From Kiritimatiellia bacterium (GTDB taxonomy: Bacteria; Verrucomicrobiota; Kiritimatiellia; RFP12; JAAYLN01): 60,843 nt of DNA. The stretch lies in contig JAGCUY010000116.1 of the NCBI GenBank assembly GCA_017962605.1, positions 1 through 60,843 of the forward strand, written 5' to 3'. Made by a program: the position numbers and the translations under genes. The notes beneath the pieces are model-generated. The model saw only the letters and a list, made by a program, of their open reading frames with translations. It ran no database searches and was not told the DNA's origin. Each line of letters begins with the position of its first letter. Position 1 is the stretch's first letter. Positions 15,158 through 23,006 of the stretch are shown one piece after another.

Positions 15158-17299
15158 CTACGCCTTGTGTTCCGTCCGGGCGATGACGTCGTCCTGGATC
15201 GACTCCTTGAGCCCCACGAAGTAGGCGGAGAAGCCAGAGACGCGGACGCGGACGCTCTTGTAGCGGTCGGGATCCTTCTTCGCGGCGCGCAGCACCTCGG
15301 CCGAGACATGGTTCAGCTGGATGTGCAGGCCGCCTTCGCGGAAGTATGTCTCGACGAGCGTGACGAGCTTCTCGAAGGATTCGTCGTTCTGCACGACGGC
15401 TTCGTCAACGGAGAGGTTGAAGATGGAGTCGCCACACATGACGCCGGTGGGATCCATGTGCGCGACGGACATCAAAAGCGAAGTGACTCCGCTACGGTCC
15501 TTGCCATCTGACTGTCCACTGCCGAAGAGCAGGGCCGAGCCGGCAACACGGCCATCGGGCGTTGCCTTTGTTTGCGCGCCGAACCAGGCGAAATGGGGGT
15601 TGTATCCTGTGAGGTTGCCAAAGGCGAGAGGGTGGCCGAAGAAGTCGGTGCGCCCATCCGCGAAGGCGGCAACGGAGCGGTAGAAGCGATGGGCGACGCC
15701 GTCCGCGAAGTCGTCGCCGTTGCCGTAGAAGCGGCCGTCGCGCAGGATTTCCTCGCGCAGCGCCTCATGGCCCTTCCAGTCGGCATCCAGTGCCGAGATG
15801 AGCTCAGCCATCGTGCAGCGCCTCTCCTCATAGACGAATTGCCTGATGACGGCGAGCGAATCGATAAGATTCGTCGAACCCATGAATACTGCGCACCAAA
15901 GGGCGCGTGATGCGCCGCCTTGCGTCACGCTCGTCGCGCGCTCGATGCACCCTGACATAAAGAGGGAAGTGAGGACGTTGCAGTCGCGCGAGCGTAGCAT
16001 GTTGAAGCGGTTTGACCAGTTGAGGGCCGTCTCAAGGTCGTGGTGCAGCTCCTGCTCGTAGAGGGTGTAGAAGGAATCGAAGTCGCGGCATTCCAACGCC
16101 TCGGCGCGTCGGCCGTCAAGGGTGCGAACCAGTGAGCGAACGATGTTGACCTTGTTCCCACCCAGGGATATGCCGCCCTGGAAGGCCGGTTCATTGCAGC
16201 CAACGGTGATGTAGTCGTAGGCCTGTTCCCACGGGATGCCGCGCCGCCCCGTCATGTCGGCGATGCGCGGCTCGTCGTTCGCGATGGCGATGCGCTTGTT
16301 CTTGTCGTGGCGCTCGGCGTCGAGGACGCGCCGCAGGACGCTTCGTGGCGTAAGGCGGTTCCAGCGCAGCGAGACCTGTGGGCGGACGAGGTCGCACTCC
16401 ATCATCGCCTCGAGGATCAGCTCCGAAAGGTCGTTCCATGCGCAGCGGTGGTCGAGCGTGTAGCCGCCTATGGCGAAGTGCGACTCTCCACCCTTGTCGG
16501 CATTCTTGGAGCAAGGAGGCGTCCAGCCATGGATCATCACGAAGAGTTCCTGAAGGAGCTCCTTGGCGTGGTCGCGCGTGAGTGTGCCGTCCGCGAGGCC
16601 GCGCTCGTAGAGCGGCAGCAGATACTGGTCGGGACGGCCGATGCTGTCGGGCTGGAACTGGAAGCAGAAGTAGAGGCACTGGACGGCCTCCTCGAATGTG
16701 CGCGCCGGATGCTCCGGCACCCATTCGCAATTCGCGGCCATGCGGAGGAGAACCGCGCGGCGCGCGGGCGCCGTTTCAGGGTCGGCGGCGCGGCGGCGGC
16801 ACTCGGCGGCATACTGCCGCGAGCGGTTGACGATGCCCCGTATCATCGACTCCAACCCGGCCAGGAACTCAAGGCGGTGGATGTCCGACTCGTAGTTGCG
16901 GCGGGCGGCGACGATCTCCGCGCGCAGGCCCACGAGGCCGACATTGATCACCTTGCCGAAGTCGGCGTTCGAGTGCTGCCACTCGAAGGTGCAAAGATTC
17001 TCCTGGGGCTTGCAGTAGTATTGGTCGCGAGTCTGGGCAAAGAACCTATGCCCGATGCGCGGGAAGAGCGGCCCCTCGACGGAGCCGTCGAAGCGGACCA
17101 TTCCGACGAGTTCGTTGTCATCCGAGAAGGCGCATGGCTGCGCGGCCATGTATTCCGTGAGGCGCTTTGCGATGCGCTGCGGGTCGGAGAGGTTTTCGTC
17201 GAAGGCGTCGTATTCGACGTGAACGGTTTTCGGGTAGATGTCGCCGGCGCGCGCGGCGGCGATAAGGCGTTGGATGCGGTCGTTCATGGTGCCATCCAT
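15158..17299 (-). CDS. Glycyl radical enzyme (PFL/diol-dehydratase superfamily)
   Basis: A 713-residue glycyl radical enzyme. The start is the ATG at 17299, preceded by GGAAAGG; an ATG 12 bases further in is also possible. The thiyl cysteine motif is GCNEP (Cys368, Glu370), and the glycyl radical loop is RVSGFSAYF with Gly689. The Cys-x-Glu arrangement is typical of the dehydratase/lyase branch (glycerol or propanediol dehydratase, choline lyase) rather than the Cys-Cys of true PFL. Asn between them is unusual to me. The substrate is unknown; no microcompartment genes are nearby. The operon is AraC regulator, this enzyme, activase. Confidence 0.85.
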   Translation of the reverse strand: MDGTMNDRIQRLIAAARAGDIYPKTVHVEYDAFDENLSDPQRIAKRLTEYMAAQPCAFSDDNELVGMVRFDGSVEGPLFPRIGHRFFAQTRDQYYCKPQENLCTFEWQHSNADFGKVINVGLVGLRAEIVAARRNYESDIHRLEFLAGLESMIRGIVNRSRQYAAECRRRAADPETAPARRAVLLRMAANCEWVPEHPARTFEEAVQCLYFCFQFQPDSIGRPDQYLLPLYERGLADGTLTRDHAKELLQELFVMIHGWTPPCSKNADKGGESHFAIGGYTLDHRCAWNDLSELILEAMMECDLVRPQVSLRWNRLTPRSVLRRVLDAERHDKNKRIAIANDEPRIADMTGRRGIPWEQAYDYITVGCNEPAFQGGISLGGNKVNIVRSLVRTLDGRRAEALECRDFDSFYTLYEQELHHDLETALNWSNRFNMLRSRDCNVLTSLFMSGCIERATSVTQGGASRALWCAVFMGSTNLIDSLAVIRQFVYEERRCTMAELISALDADWKGHEALREEILRDGRFYGNGDDFADGVAHRFYRSVAAFADGRTDFFGHPLAFGNLTGYNPHFAWFGAQTKATPDGRVAGSALLFGSGQSDGKDRSGVTSLLMSVAHMDPTGVMCGDSIFNLSVDEAVVQNDESFEKLVTLVETYFREGGLHIQLNHVSAEVLRAAKKDPDRYKSVRVRVSGFSAYFVGLKESIQDDVIARTEHKA

Positions 17300-17349
17300 T
17301 CTACGCCTTTCCGTCGCCGCCGTGAATGTCAAAAAGCGGCGGCGACATG

Positions 17350-18180
17350 TCATTTTGTGACAAGCAGGGGTCCGTTGGTGCCGACGCGGAGCTGTGAGGG
17401 CGGAAGGCCGCAGAGCCGCTTGACGAAGCGCGAGAAGTTGAATTCGTCGGAGAATTCGAGCGCGTATGCGACATCCCTGACGGTTCGGCTAGGATCGGCC
17501 AGGAGCGACATGGCGCGCTCGAAAAGCGCGTATTCAAGCCAGTGCTTGGGCGTCTTGCCAAAGAGGGCGCGGAAGGTTTGGGCGAAGCGTGTCGCGGGAA
17601 GGCCCATGCGCTTGGCTAGGTCGCCAACGCCGGTGCGGGCGTCAAGGTGGTCCCTGATGTCGCGCAGGGCTTCCGCGTATGGCGTGACGCGCGCCATGTC
17701 GAGCGGTGGCCGGTCCGGCCAGAATGGTAGCGTCGCCTCAAGCGCGACGGCCTCCGCGCGGGCGAGGCGGCGGATGGGGTCGGGATCGGCGAAGAGTTCC
17801 CTGATTTTCGAGGCAAGCGGCCCGCCACCATCCTCCAGGCGGAAGCGCCCGCGGAGGCCGGTGAAGACATCGACGCTGGGGAAGAGTTCGTAGCGGAAGT
17901 GTATGCAGAGATGGCGGTTCTCCGTGGTGTAGCGGATGCGCATCGGCGTGAACGCGGCGGTGAAATGGACATGGCCCGGGAGGAGTGGCATCCGTTCGCC
18001 GGTACCCGGCAGATCGACCCACGAAGGGTCGGTTGGATTGTCGTGGGCGCAAAGCGCAAGCGAGTGGAATGGCAGGCACCAGAGCCGGTCGTATTCGATG
18101 GACTCCTCGAAAAGCGCCACCAGCCGGAACGTTGGCTGGATGGCGACATTCGTAGAGTTCTGGAAAGCCCCTTCCTTCAT
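17350..18180 (-). CDS. AraC-family transcriptional regulator
   Basis: A 276-residue regulator. The N-terminal half (about 1-165) looks like a cupin-type sensor; the C-terminal 100 residues hold two helix-turn-helix motifs (GVGDLAKRMGLPATRF and VRDVAYALEFSDEFNFSRFVKR). The start is the ATG at 18180; codons further upstream are encoded by GGGGAAC repeats and are not credible coding. A -10 element ends about 8 bp before the ATG, so the mRNA is probably leaderless. It lies 50 bp upstream of the glycyl radical enzyme and probably controls it. Confidence 0.85.
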   Translation of the reverse strand: MKEGAFQNSTNVAIQPTFRLVALFEESIEYDRLWCLPFHSLALCAHDNPTDPSWVDLPGTGERMPLLPGHVHFTAAFTPMRIRYTTENRHLCIHFRYELFPSVDVFTGLRGRFRLEDGGGPLASKIRELFADPDPIRRLARAEAVALEATLPFWPDRPPLDMARVTPYAEALRDIRDHLDARTGVGDLAKRMGLPATRFAQTFRALFGKTPKHWLEYALFERAMSLLADPSRTVRDVAYALEFSDEFNFSRFVKRLCGLPPSQLRVGTNGPLLVTK

Positions 18181-18187
18181 GACGACA

Positions 18188-18193
18188 AGTATA
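18188..18193 (-). promoter_or_regulatory. -10 element for a likely leaderless araC-type mRNA
   Basis: Minus strand reads TTTGCTATACTTG, an extended -10 with TATACT at 18188-18193. A start point about 7 bp downstream would coincide with the ATG at 18180. No -35 is seen; GGGGAAC repeats occupy that position. Confidence 0.5.
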
Positions 18194-18199
18194 GCAAAT

Positions 18200-18345
18200 A
18201 ATGAACGGGGAACGGGGAACGGGGAACGGGGAACGGGGAAACAGCCAATTCCAATGTTGCCAATTATCAATGTTGTTGCTCGAATTTGGTATTGGACTTG
18301 GGCATTGGCAACATTTTCACATTGGCACATTTCTTTGGCACACCC
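18200..18345. repeat. GGGGAAC tandem repeat and ATTGGCAACATT modules
   Basis: Five or six 7-bp GGGGAAC units (18203-18242) are followed by CCAATGTTGCCAATTATCAATG and by TTGGCAACATTTTCACATT-type sequence (about 18300-18335). These are partial copies of the composite repeat at 11.8 kb. The rest of 18181-18452 has no recognisable feature. Confidence 0.75.
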
Positions 18346-18452
18346 GTGCGGAACCCCGCTCACAGGAACATGGCCATGTAGTGCGGTTTTGGCGAAACCA
18401 CTCCGGCATGGCATAGCTAGGGAAATTGGCTGGATACGGATCGTGGTGGCGG

Positions 18453-20075
18453 CTAGCGCCGCTGAGAGCGAGCCTTCAGGGCTTCAAAGGCTGGCTTGGG
18501 GGAGTAGTCCCGATGGCAGATGCCAAAGTGGTGTTCTGCGAAGCTGGGATCGCCCTCGTAGGACCAAAGCGAGTAGGGCATGAACGCCTCGACGCCTTCG
18601 GCATCGGCGATGTCCAGCGCTCGCATCAGATAACGCGCCTGGGTGTCTTCGTCGATTTCGCCGCGCTCGACGCCCCGCGAGTTGACTACAACCGCGCCCT
18701 TGAGGTCACTGTCAAGGAGATAGACGGCCCCGGCTACGGCCGGTTCCCCGGCCTTGTCCGTGCCGACGAGCATTGGAACCATGCGGTCGCCGGGGGCTAG
18801 GTTGGCATCGGTGAAGAAGCGCTCAACCTTGTATCCGGCCGGGTCGGCCTTGTAGCCCGCGGCGGCGGCCTCGTCGGTCACGAAGGCGCGCAGCGATTCG
18901 GGCAGGGTCTTGTCCCTCCACCAGGCGCGCCACCCGATGTGGAACTGGCGCTTGACGTCGTCGCAGTCGATGCCGCCGACGTCCTTGCCGCCGCGCGAGG
19001 CGTAATACATCGGGACGCCCCCTACGGACACGAGGACACCGCCATCGGCCACGAACTGCCGCAGTGCGTCAAGGGCGTCGAGGGGAAAGCGCTCGGGCGG
19101 GAGCATCACGGCATCGGCGGTGGTGGTCGAGAGTTCGGCGGCAAGGCGGCGCGGCCCCCACGCCTCGGCGGTGGAGCCGGGGGGCAGGATAGACGCCAGC
19201 AGGGCGGCGTCGGCCTCGCCGGGGCCGTCCTCTGAAAGTTTTGCATAGACCATGCGCCAGGCGCTCCGTTCGGGGCGAGCGATGCGCAGTCCGGCCAGGA
19301 TTGCGTATTGCCCGCTCATCTGCACCTTGTGGGTGGGCCATCCCATCTCGGTAATCCAAATGGGCTTGCTGGCGTCGCCGTGCGCCGCCATTACGGCGCG
19401 GTAGCGGCGAATCGCCTCCTCAAGGATGCCGTCGGGCGGATCGGGCCAAAGGTAGGGGTGGAAGTTCACGATATCCATGCAGTCTGCGGCGCCGGCCTTG
19501 TACATTTCCTCAAGGTACTTGTAGTCGCGTCCGGCGAGGCCGCCCATCGCCACGCGGACTTCTGGCGCAACCTCCTTCACAGCGCGGTAGGAGAGCCGCA
19601 GGAACTCGGTGTACTGGGCAGGGTCGCGCTTTGGTTTCCAGAAGGGGATGTTCTCCTCGTTCCATATCTCCACAACGTCGATAAGCCCCCGGTAGCGGGT
19701 CACGACTGCCTGGACGAAGCGCCTCCAGGCATCGGGATTCTGCCAGGCATAGCCGGGATATGCCTTGGGGTTGTCGTAGCAGAGGAGCGGCAGGATGCGG
19801 ATGCCGCGTCTCGCGGCCTCGGCCATCACGCGGTCTGTGACCTCGAAGCGCCACACGCCTGGGCTTGGCTCGATTTTCGCCCAGGTGAAATCTGCCCTGA
19901 CACGGGAGAGGCCGGCCTCGGCCACGCGGTCGAGCGCCTTTTCAAGGTAGCGGTATTCATCGCCGGCTATGTGGGCGCAGATGCCAACCTCCATTGCCGT
20001 AACGCTGGCGGCGGGCGCGAAGGCTGCGGTAAAAAGGACCAGATGGAAAATGGCGGTGGCAATTGCTCTTTTCAT
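18453..20075 (-). CDS. Secreted clan GH-A glycosidase with an inserted alpha/beta domain
   Basis: A 540-residue secreted protein resembling GH39-type enzymes. Signal peptide about 1-27; TIM barrel from 29 with acid/base Glu140 (VEIWNEEN) and nucleophile Glu243 (WITEMGW). Between barrel strand 7 and the last strand (MPYSLWSYEGDPSFAEHHFG, near 505) lies an extra domain of about 200 residues. It contains a glutamine-amidotransferase-like stretch (AVMLPPERFPLDALDALRQF then GGVLVSVGG) like that in some beta-galactosidase accessory domains. The upstream gene encodes the same barrel without this insertion. It is the last gene of a three-gene operon. Confidence 0.75.
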   Translation of the reverse strand: MKRAIATAIFHLVLFTAAFAPAASVTAMEVGICAHIAGDEYRYLEKALDRVAEAGLSRVRADFTWAKIEPSPGVWRFEVTDRVMAEAARRGIRILPLLCYDNPKAYPGYAWQNPDAWRRFVQAVVTRYRGLIDVVEIWNEENIPFWKPKRDPAQYTEFLRLSYRAVKEVAPEVRVAMGGLAGRDYKYLEEMYKAGAADCMDIVNFHPYLWPDPPDGILEEAIRRYRAVMAAHGDASKPIWITEMGWPTHKVQMSGQYAILAGLRIARPERSAWRMVYAKLSEDGPGEADAALLASILPPGSTAEAWGPRRLAAELSTTTADAVMLPPERFPLDALDALRQFVADGGVLVSVGGVPMYYASRGGKDVGGIDCDDVKRQFHIGWRAWWRDKTLPESLRAFVTDEAAAAGYKADPAGYKVERFFTDANLAPGDRMVPMLVGTDKAGEPAVAGAVYLLDSDLKGAVVVNSRGVERGEIDEDTQARYLMRALDIADAEGVEAFMPYSLWSYEGDPSFAEHHFGICHRDYSPKPAFEALKARSQRR

Positions 20076-20102
20076 GGCAGCGGCGTAGCGTTTTCTAGGC
20101 TT

Positions 20103-22970
20103 CTAGTGGAGCGACAGTATGGCTCTTGTCGGCGGGTGGGAGGCGCGGTCGAGCGGATCGGTGTTGGCGCGCCACTCCTGGCGGTTGGAGGCGTCGTCAC
20201 CGTCGGGGTCGCCTCCGGGGTCGCGCGGGATGCCCTGCTCGTCGAACCAGACGAAGGGTATGCCGTCCGCCGAGGTGACGGCGCCGGAGGGGAAGTCTGG
20301 AACGAGCGCGGGGTCGTGGTAGGCGTGGACGAGGTCGTCCACCGCCAGGGCGCCGTCGAACTCGACCGACGACACTTTGTGCGCGGCGGACGCGGCGGCG
20401 GGGAGCCGGAACCAGGAGCCGCCCGCGCCCTTTGTGGCGGGGGTGCGCCAGCCATCGTCCGCCAGGAGGCAGGAGCCGTCGAGACGCACCTGGGCGAAGG
20501 CGAGGCCGGAGGGGTTTGTGGAATAGTCAAGGTCGAGGGAGACGCGCACCCAGGCGCCATCGGCAAAGGACGGGGACGCTGCGCCCCCCGCGCCCACGGC
20601 GGCGAGGGAGAAGCCAAGGCGCGACCAGGCGGGGGCTCCGGAGGCGCCGGCGTGGAGGAGCCACGGCGCGCCGGTTTCGTCGAAGGCGAGACGAAGCTGG
20701 AGCGCGCCATCGTCGGCGAAGACCTCCCGCCAGCCGCCGTTGGATAGCCGCGCCACCTGGACAAGGAAGTCGAAGCTCTGGCTGTCGCGCGCGAAGGCTC
20801 CGGCGTAGGCGCGCGTGGCGACGCCGCCCGCAAATGAAAGGGCGTTTGTGTGCGTCGCAAACGGCAGGGGTTTTCCCGGCGGGTCGCCGGTGGCCGGCGT
20901 TTCGGCGACGACAGCGCCATCGCCGCTCCAACCAGGAAGAGCGGCTGTGGCGACCCCGCGCGCGGACTCCTCGAAGGAGTCGATTGCGACGACGGTGCGC
21001 GGCGCGGGGACAAGAAAGCGAACCGTGTCGTCATTGACCACGACATCGCCCTCGTCGGCGGCGATGCGCCCGGTGCCGGTCATGCCTCCCCCGAAGACGA
21101 GCGCCCCGGCGCCGGTCTTGCGGAAAGTGCCGGTGATTGGGCAGGAGAGGGTGAAGGTGAAGCCGGCGGGAACGTCGATGACGCCCGTGCCGCCTTCGGC
21201 GGCCAGCGGGCGGGCGGAGAGCGTGAGGCCATCCTCGAGCGGCGCGAACATCGCGCCGCCGCGCAGGGTGATGGCGTCGGCGCCGGAGGGGGCGCGCAGC
21301 GCGGCGGCCCCGAGACGAAGCGTTGTGTGGCGCCCATCCGCGATGAAGCCGCCGGCGTAGGCGGAACAGTCGCCTGAGACTGAGAGGTTGAGCGAGGCGC
21401 CGCCGGGGGCGGTGGCCTCGCAGAGTCCGCGGAGCGCCGTGCCGGAGGCACCGGAGAGGGCGGCGCCGATGGTGTAGTCCCGCGCCCAGGCGTAGGTGTT
21501 GGTGATTGACTCGATGGTGTAGGGCGCGGAGGCCGGCGAGGCGACGGTGGCGCCGCCAAGCAGCCACTGGCCGTTGATTCCGGTCTGCCCGCCGACGACA
21601 GTGACGCCATTGTTGAGGACGAGGCGCGAGACGGTTACGGTGCTGCCCCAGCCCTCGTGCGAGAAGTAGCCCGCTCGGCCTCCGACACGCCCCAGCGTGA
21701 GCGAACCGCCGCCGAAGACTGTGGCGGCGTGATGCTGGATGGTTGAGAGGAGCTTGGCGTCCGGGAATACGCCGATGTCCACGAGGTAGTCCTTGTCGGC
21801 GGACGGCGCAGCGCCGTCCGACCAGTGGCCGGCCGAGGCCCAGGAAACCGTCTGGCCGTCCACATAGTCGCCGAAGGTGAGCCAGACATGATTTGAGTAG
21901 GCGTCGGCTGTCGAGCCCGACAGTTCGCGCATCTTCGCCTGAACCGCCGTAAAGGCGGGCTTGGCCGTGTAGTCGTGATGGACGATGCCGAAGCAGTGCT
22001 CGGCGTAGGAGAGGTCGCCCTCGTAGGCAACGAGGTTGTAGATGAAGTATTTTCCAACGCCGCAGTTCGCGGCGACTTCCATGGCCCTCGCGAGGTAGGC
22101 CGCCTGGTCCGCCTCGGAGACGCCGGCCGAGCCGGAGGTGCCGGCCGTCTGCGTGGACCAGCCGTGCTCCGTGATCCAGATCGGGAGGCCGTTGTCGCCG
22201 TTGGCATTCATGATGGAGCGGACGCGGCTGATGTAGAGCGACAGGCTGTGGGAGCGGCGGTTGAAGATGCTGCCTGTCTTCCACTCCTCGTCGGGGCTGT
22301 GCGTTCCGATGTAGGGGTGGATGGCCATCACGTCGAAGCAGCCCTTCGCGCCGTTGGAGTAGAGGTCGGAGACGTAGCTTTCGCAGTCGCCGGCGAGGCC
22401 GCCGAGGACGACCTTGACCGAGGGATCGATGGCCTTGACGGCGTTGTAGGTGGCGCGGAGCATCGTGACATACTGCGCCGTGGTGCCGGACCAGAAGACC
22501 CAGTCGCCGGAGGTGATGTTCTCCTCGTTCCAGACCTCGACGGCGGGGAGGCGCCCCCTGTAGCGCGTGAGGACGTTGCGGACGTAGGCGAGCCAGCCGT
22601 CGAGATCGTCGGAGACGAGCTTGTCGTGGCCGCCGTAGGCGCTGCCGTAGTCGAGGATGGGGAGAATCTGGATGCCGCGCGCCTCCGCGTCGTCCATGAT
22701 GGCGTCGAACTTGTCCCACTGCCAGTTCCCCTGGGTGGGTTCGATGTCGGCCCAGGGGAAATCGACGCGCAGCCAAGTGGCGCCGGCGCGATTGCAGAGG
22801 TTGTAGGCGCGGCTGCGGTAGAAGAAGTTCTCGCCGTCGTCGTTGACATGCTCGCAGACGCCGAGGAAGCCGGTGGCGACCGTCGCGCTTGCGAATGACG
22901 CCGCAAGCGCAACGAAGGAAATTGAGAATTGAAAGTTGAAAATTGAAAAAGAGGAACGGCGCTTTTTCAT
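20103..22970 (-). CDS. Secreted GH39-like glycosidase with beta-helix and Ca-binding tail
   Basis: A 955-residue modular protein. Residues 1-30 form a signal peptide partly encoded by an AATTGAAA-type repeat. The GH-A barrel (about 34-350) has acid/base Glu149 (VEVWNEEN) and nucleophile Glu268 (WITEHGW). It is followed by a beta-rich region like autotransporter passenger repeats (about 365-670), a LamG-like sandwich (about 690-890) and a short DPDGDDASNRQE motif resembling a type-3 calcium-binding repeat near the C-terminus. Probably cell-surface or secreted polysaccharide binding and cleavage. It lies 36 bp after the LamG gene and 27 bp before the next glycosidase. Confidence 0.75.
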   Translation of the reverse strand: MKKRRSSFSIFNFQFSISFVALAASFASATVATGFLGVCEHVNDDGENFFYRSRAYNLCNRAGATWLRVDFPWADIEPTQGNWQWDKFDAIMDDAEARGIQILPILDYGSAYGGHDKLVSDDLDGWLAYVRNVLTRYRGRLPAVEVWNEENITSGDWVFWSGTTAQYVTMLRATYNAVKAIDPSVKVVLGGLAGDCESYVSDLYSNGAKGCFDVMAIHPYIGTHSPDEEWKTGSIFNRRSHSLSLYISRVRSIMNANGDNGLPIWITEHGWSTQTAGTSGSAGVSEADQAAYLARAMEVAANCGVGKYFIYNLVAYEGDLSYAEHCFGIVHHDYTAKPAFTAVQAKMRELSGSTADAYSNHVWLTFGDYVDGQTVSWASAGHWSDGAAPSADKDYLVDIGVFPDAKLLSTIQHHAATVFGGGSLTLGRVGGRAGYFSHEGWGSTVTVSRLVLNNGVTVVGGQTGINGQWLLGGATVASPASAPYTIESITNTYAWARDYTIGAALSGASGTALRGLCEATAPGGASLNLSVSGDCSAYAGGFIADGRHTTLRLGAAALRAPSGADAITLRGGAMFAPLEDGLTLSARPLAAEGGTGVIDVPAGFTFTLSCPITGTFRKTGAGALVFGGGMTGTGRIAADEGDVVVNDDTVRFLVPAPRTVVAIDSFEESARGVATAALPGWSGDGAVVAETPATGDPPGKPLPFATHTNALSFAGGVATRAYAGAFARDSQSFDFLVQVARLSNGGWREVFADDGALQLRLAFDETGAPWLLHAGASGAPAWSRLGFSLAAVGAGGAASPSFADGAWVRVSLDLDYSTNPSGLAFAQVRLDGSCLLADDGWRTPATKGAGGSWFRLPAAASAAHKVSSVEFDGALAVDDLVHAYHDPALVPDFPSGAVTSADGIPFVWFDEQGIPRDPGGDPDGDDASNRQEWRANTDPLDRASHPPTRAILSLH
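22918..22955. repeat. AATTGAAAGTTGAAAATTG repeat encoding a signal peptide core
   Basis: AATTGAGAATTGAAAGTTG-type 9-10 bp units run through codons 8-18 of the minus-strand gene and encode FSIFNFQFSIS, part of the hydrophobic core of its signal peptide. Confidence 0.75.
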
Positions 22971-23006
22971 GGTGGGAACGGGCGCGGACGCTTCGTGGAA
23001 ACGTCC

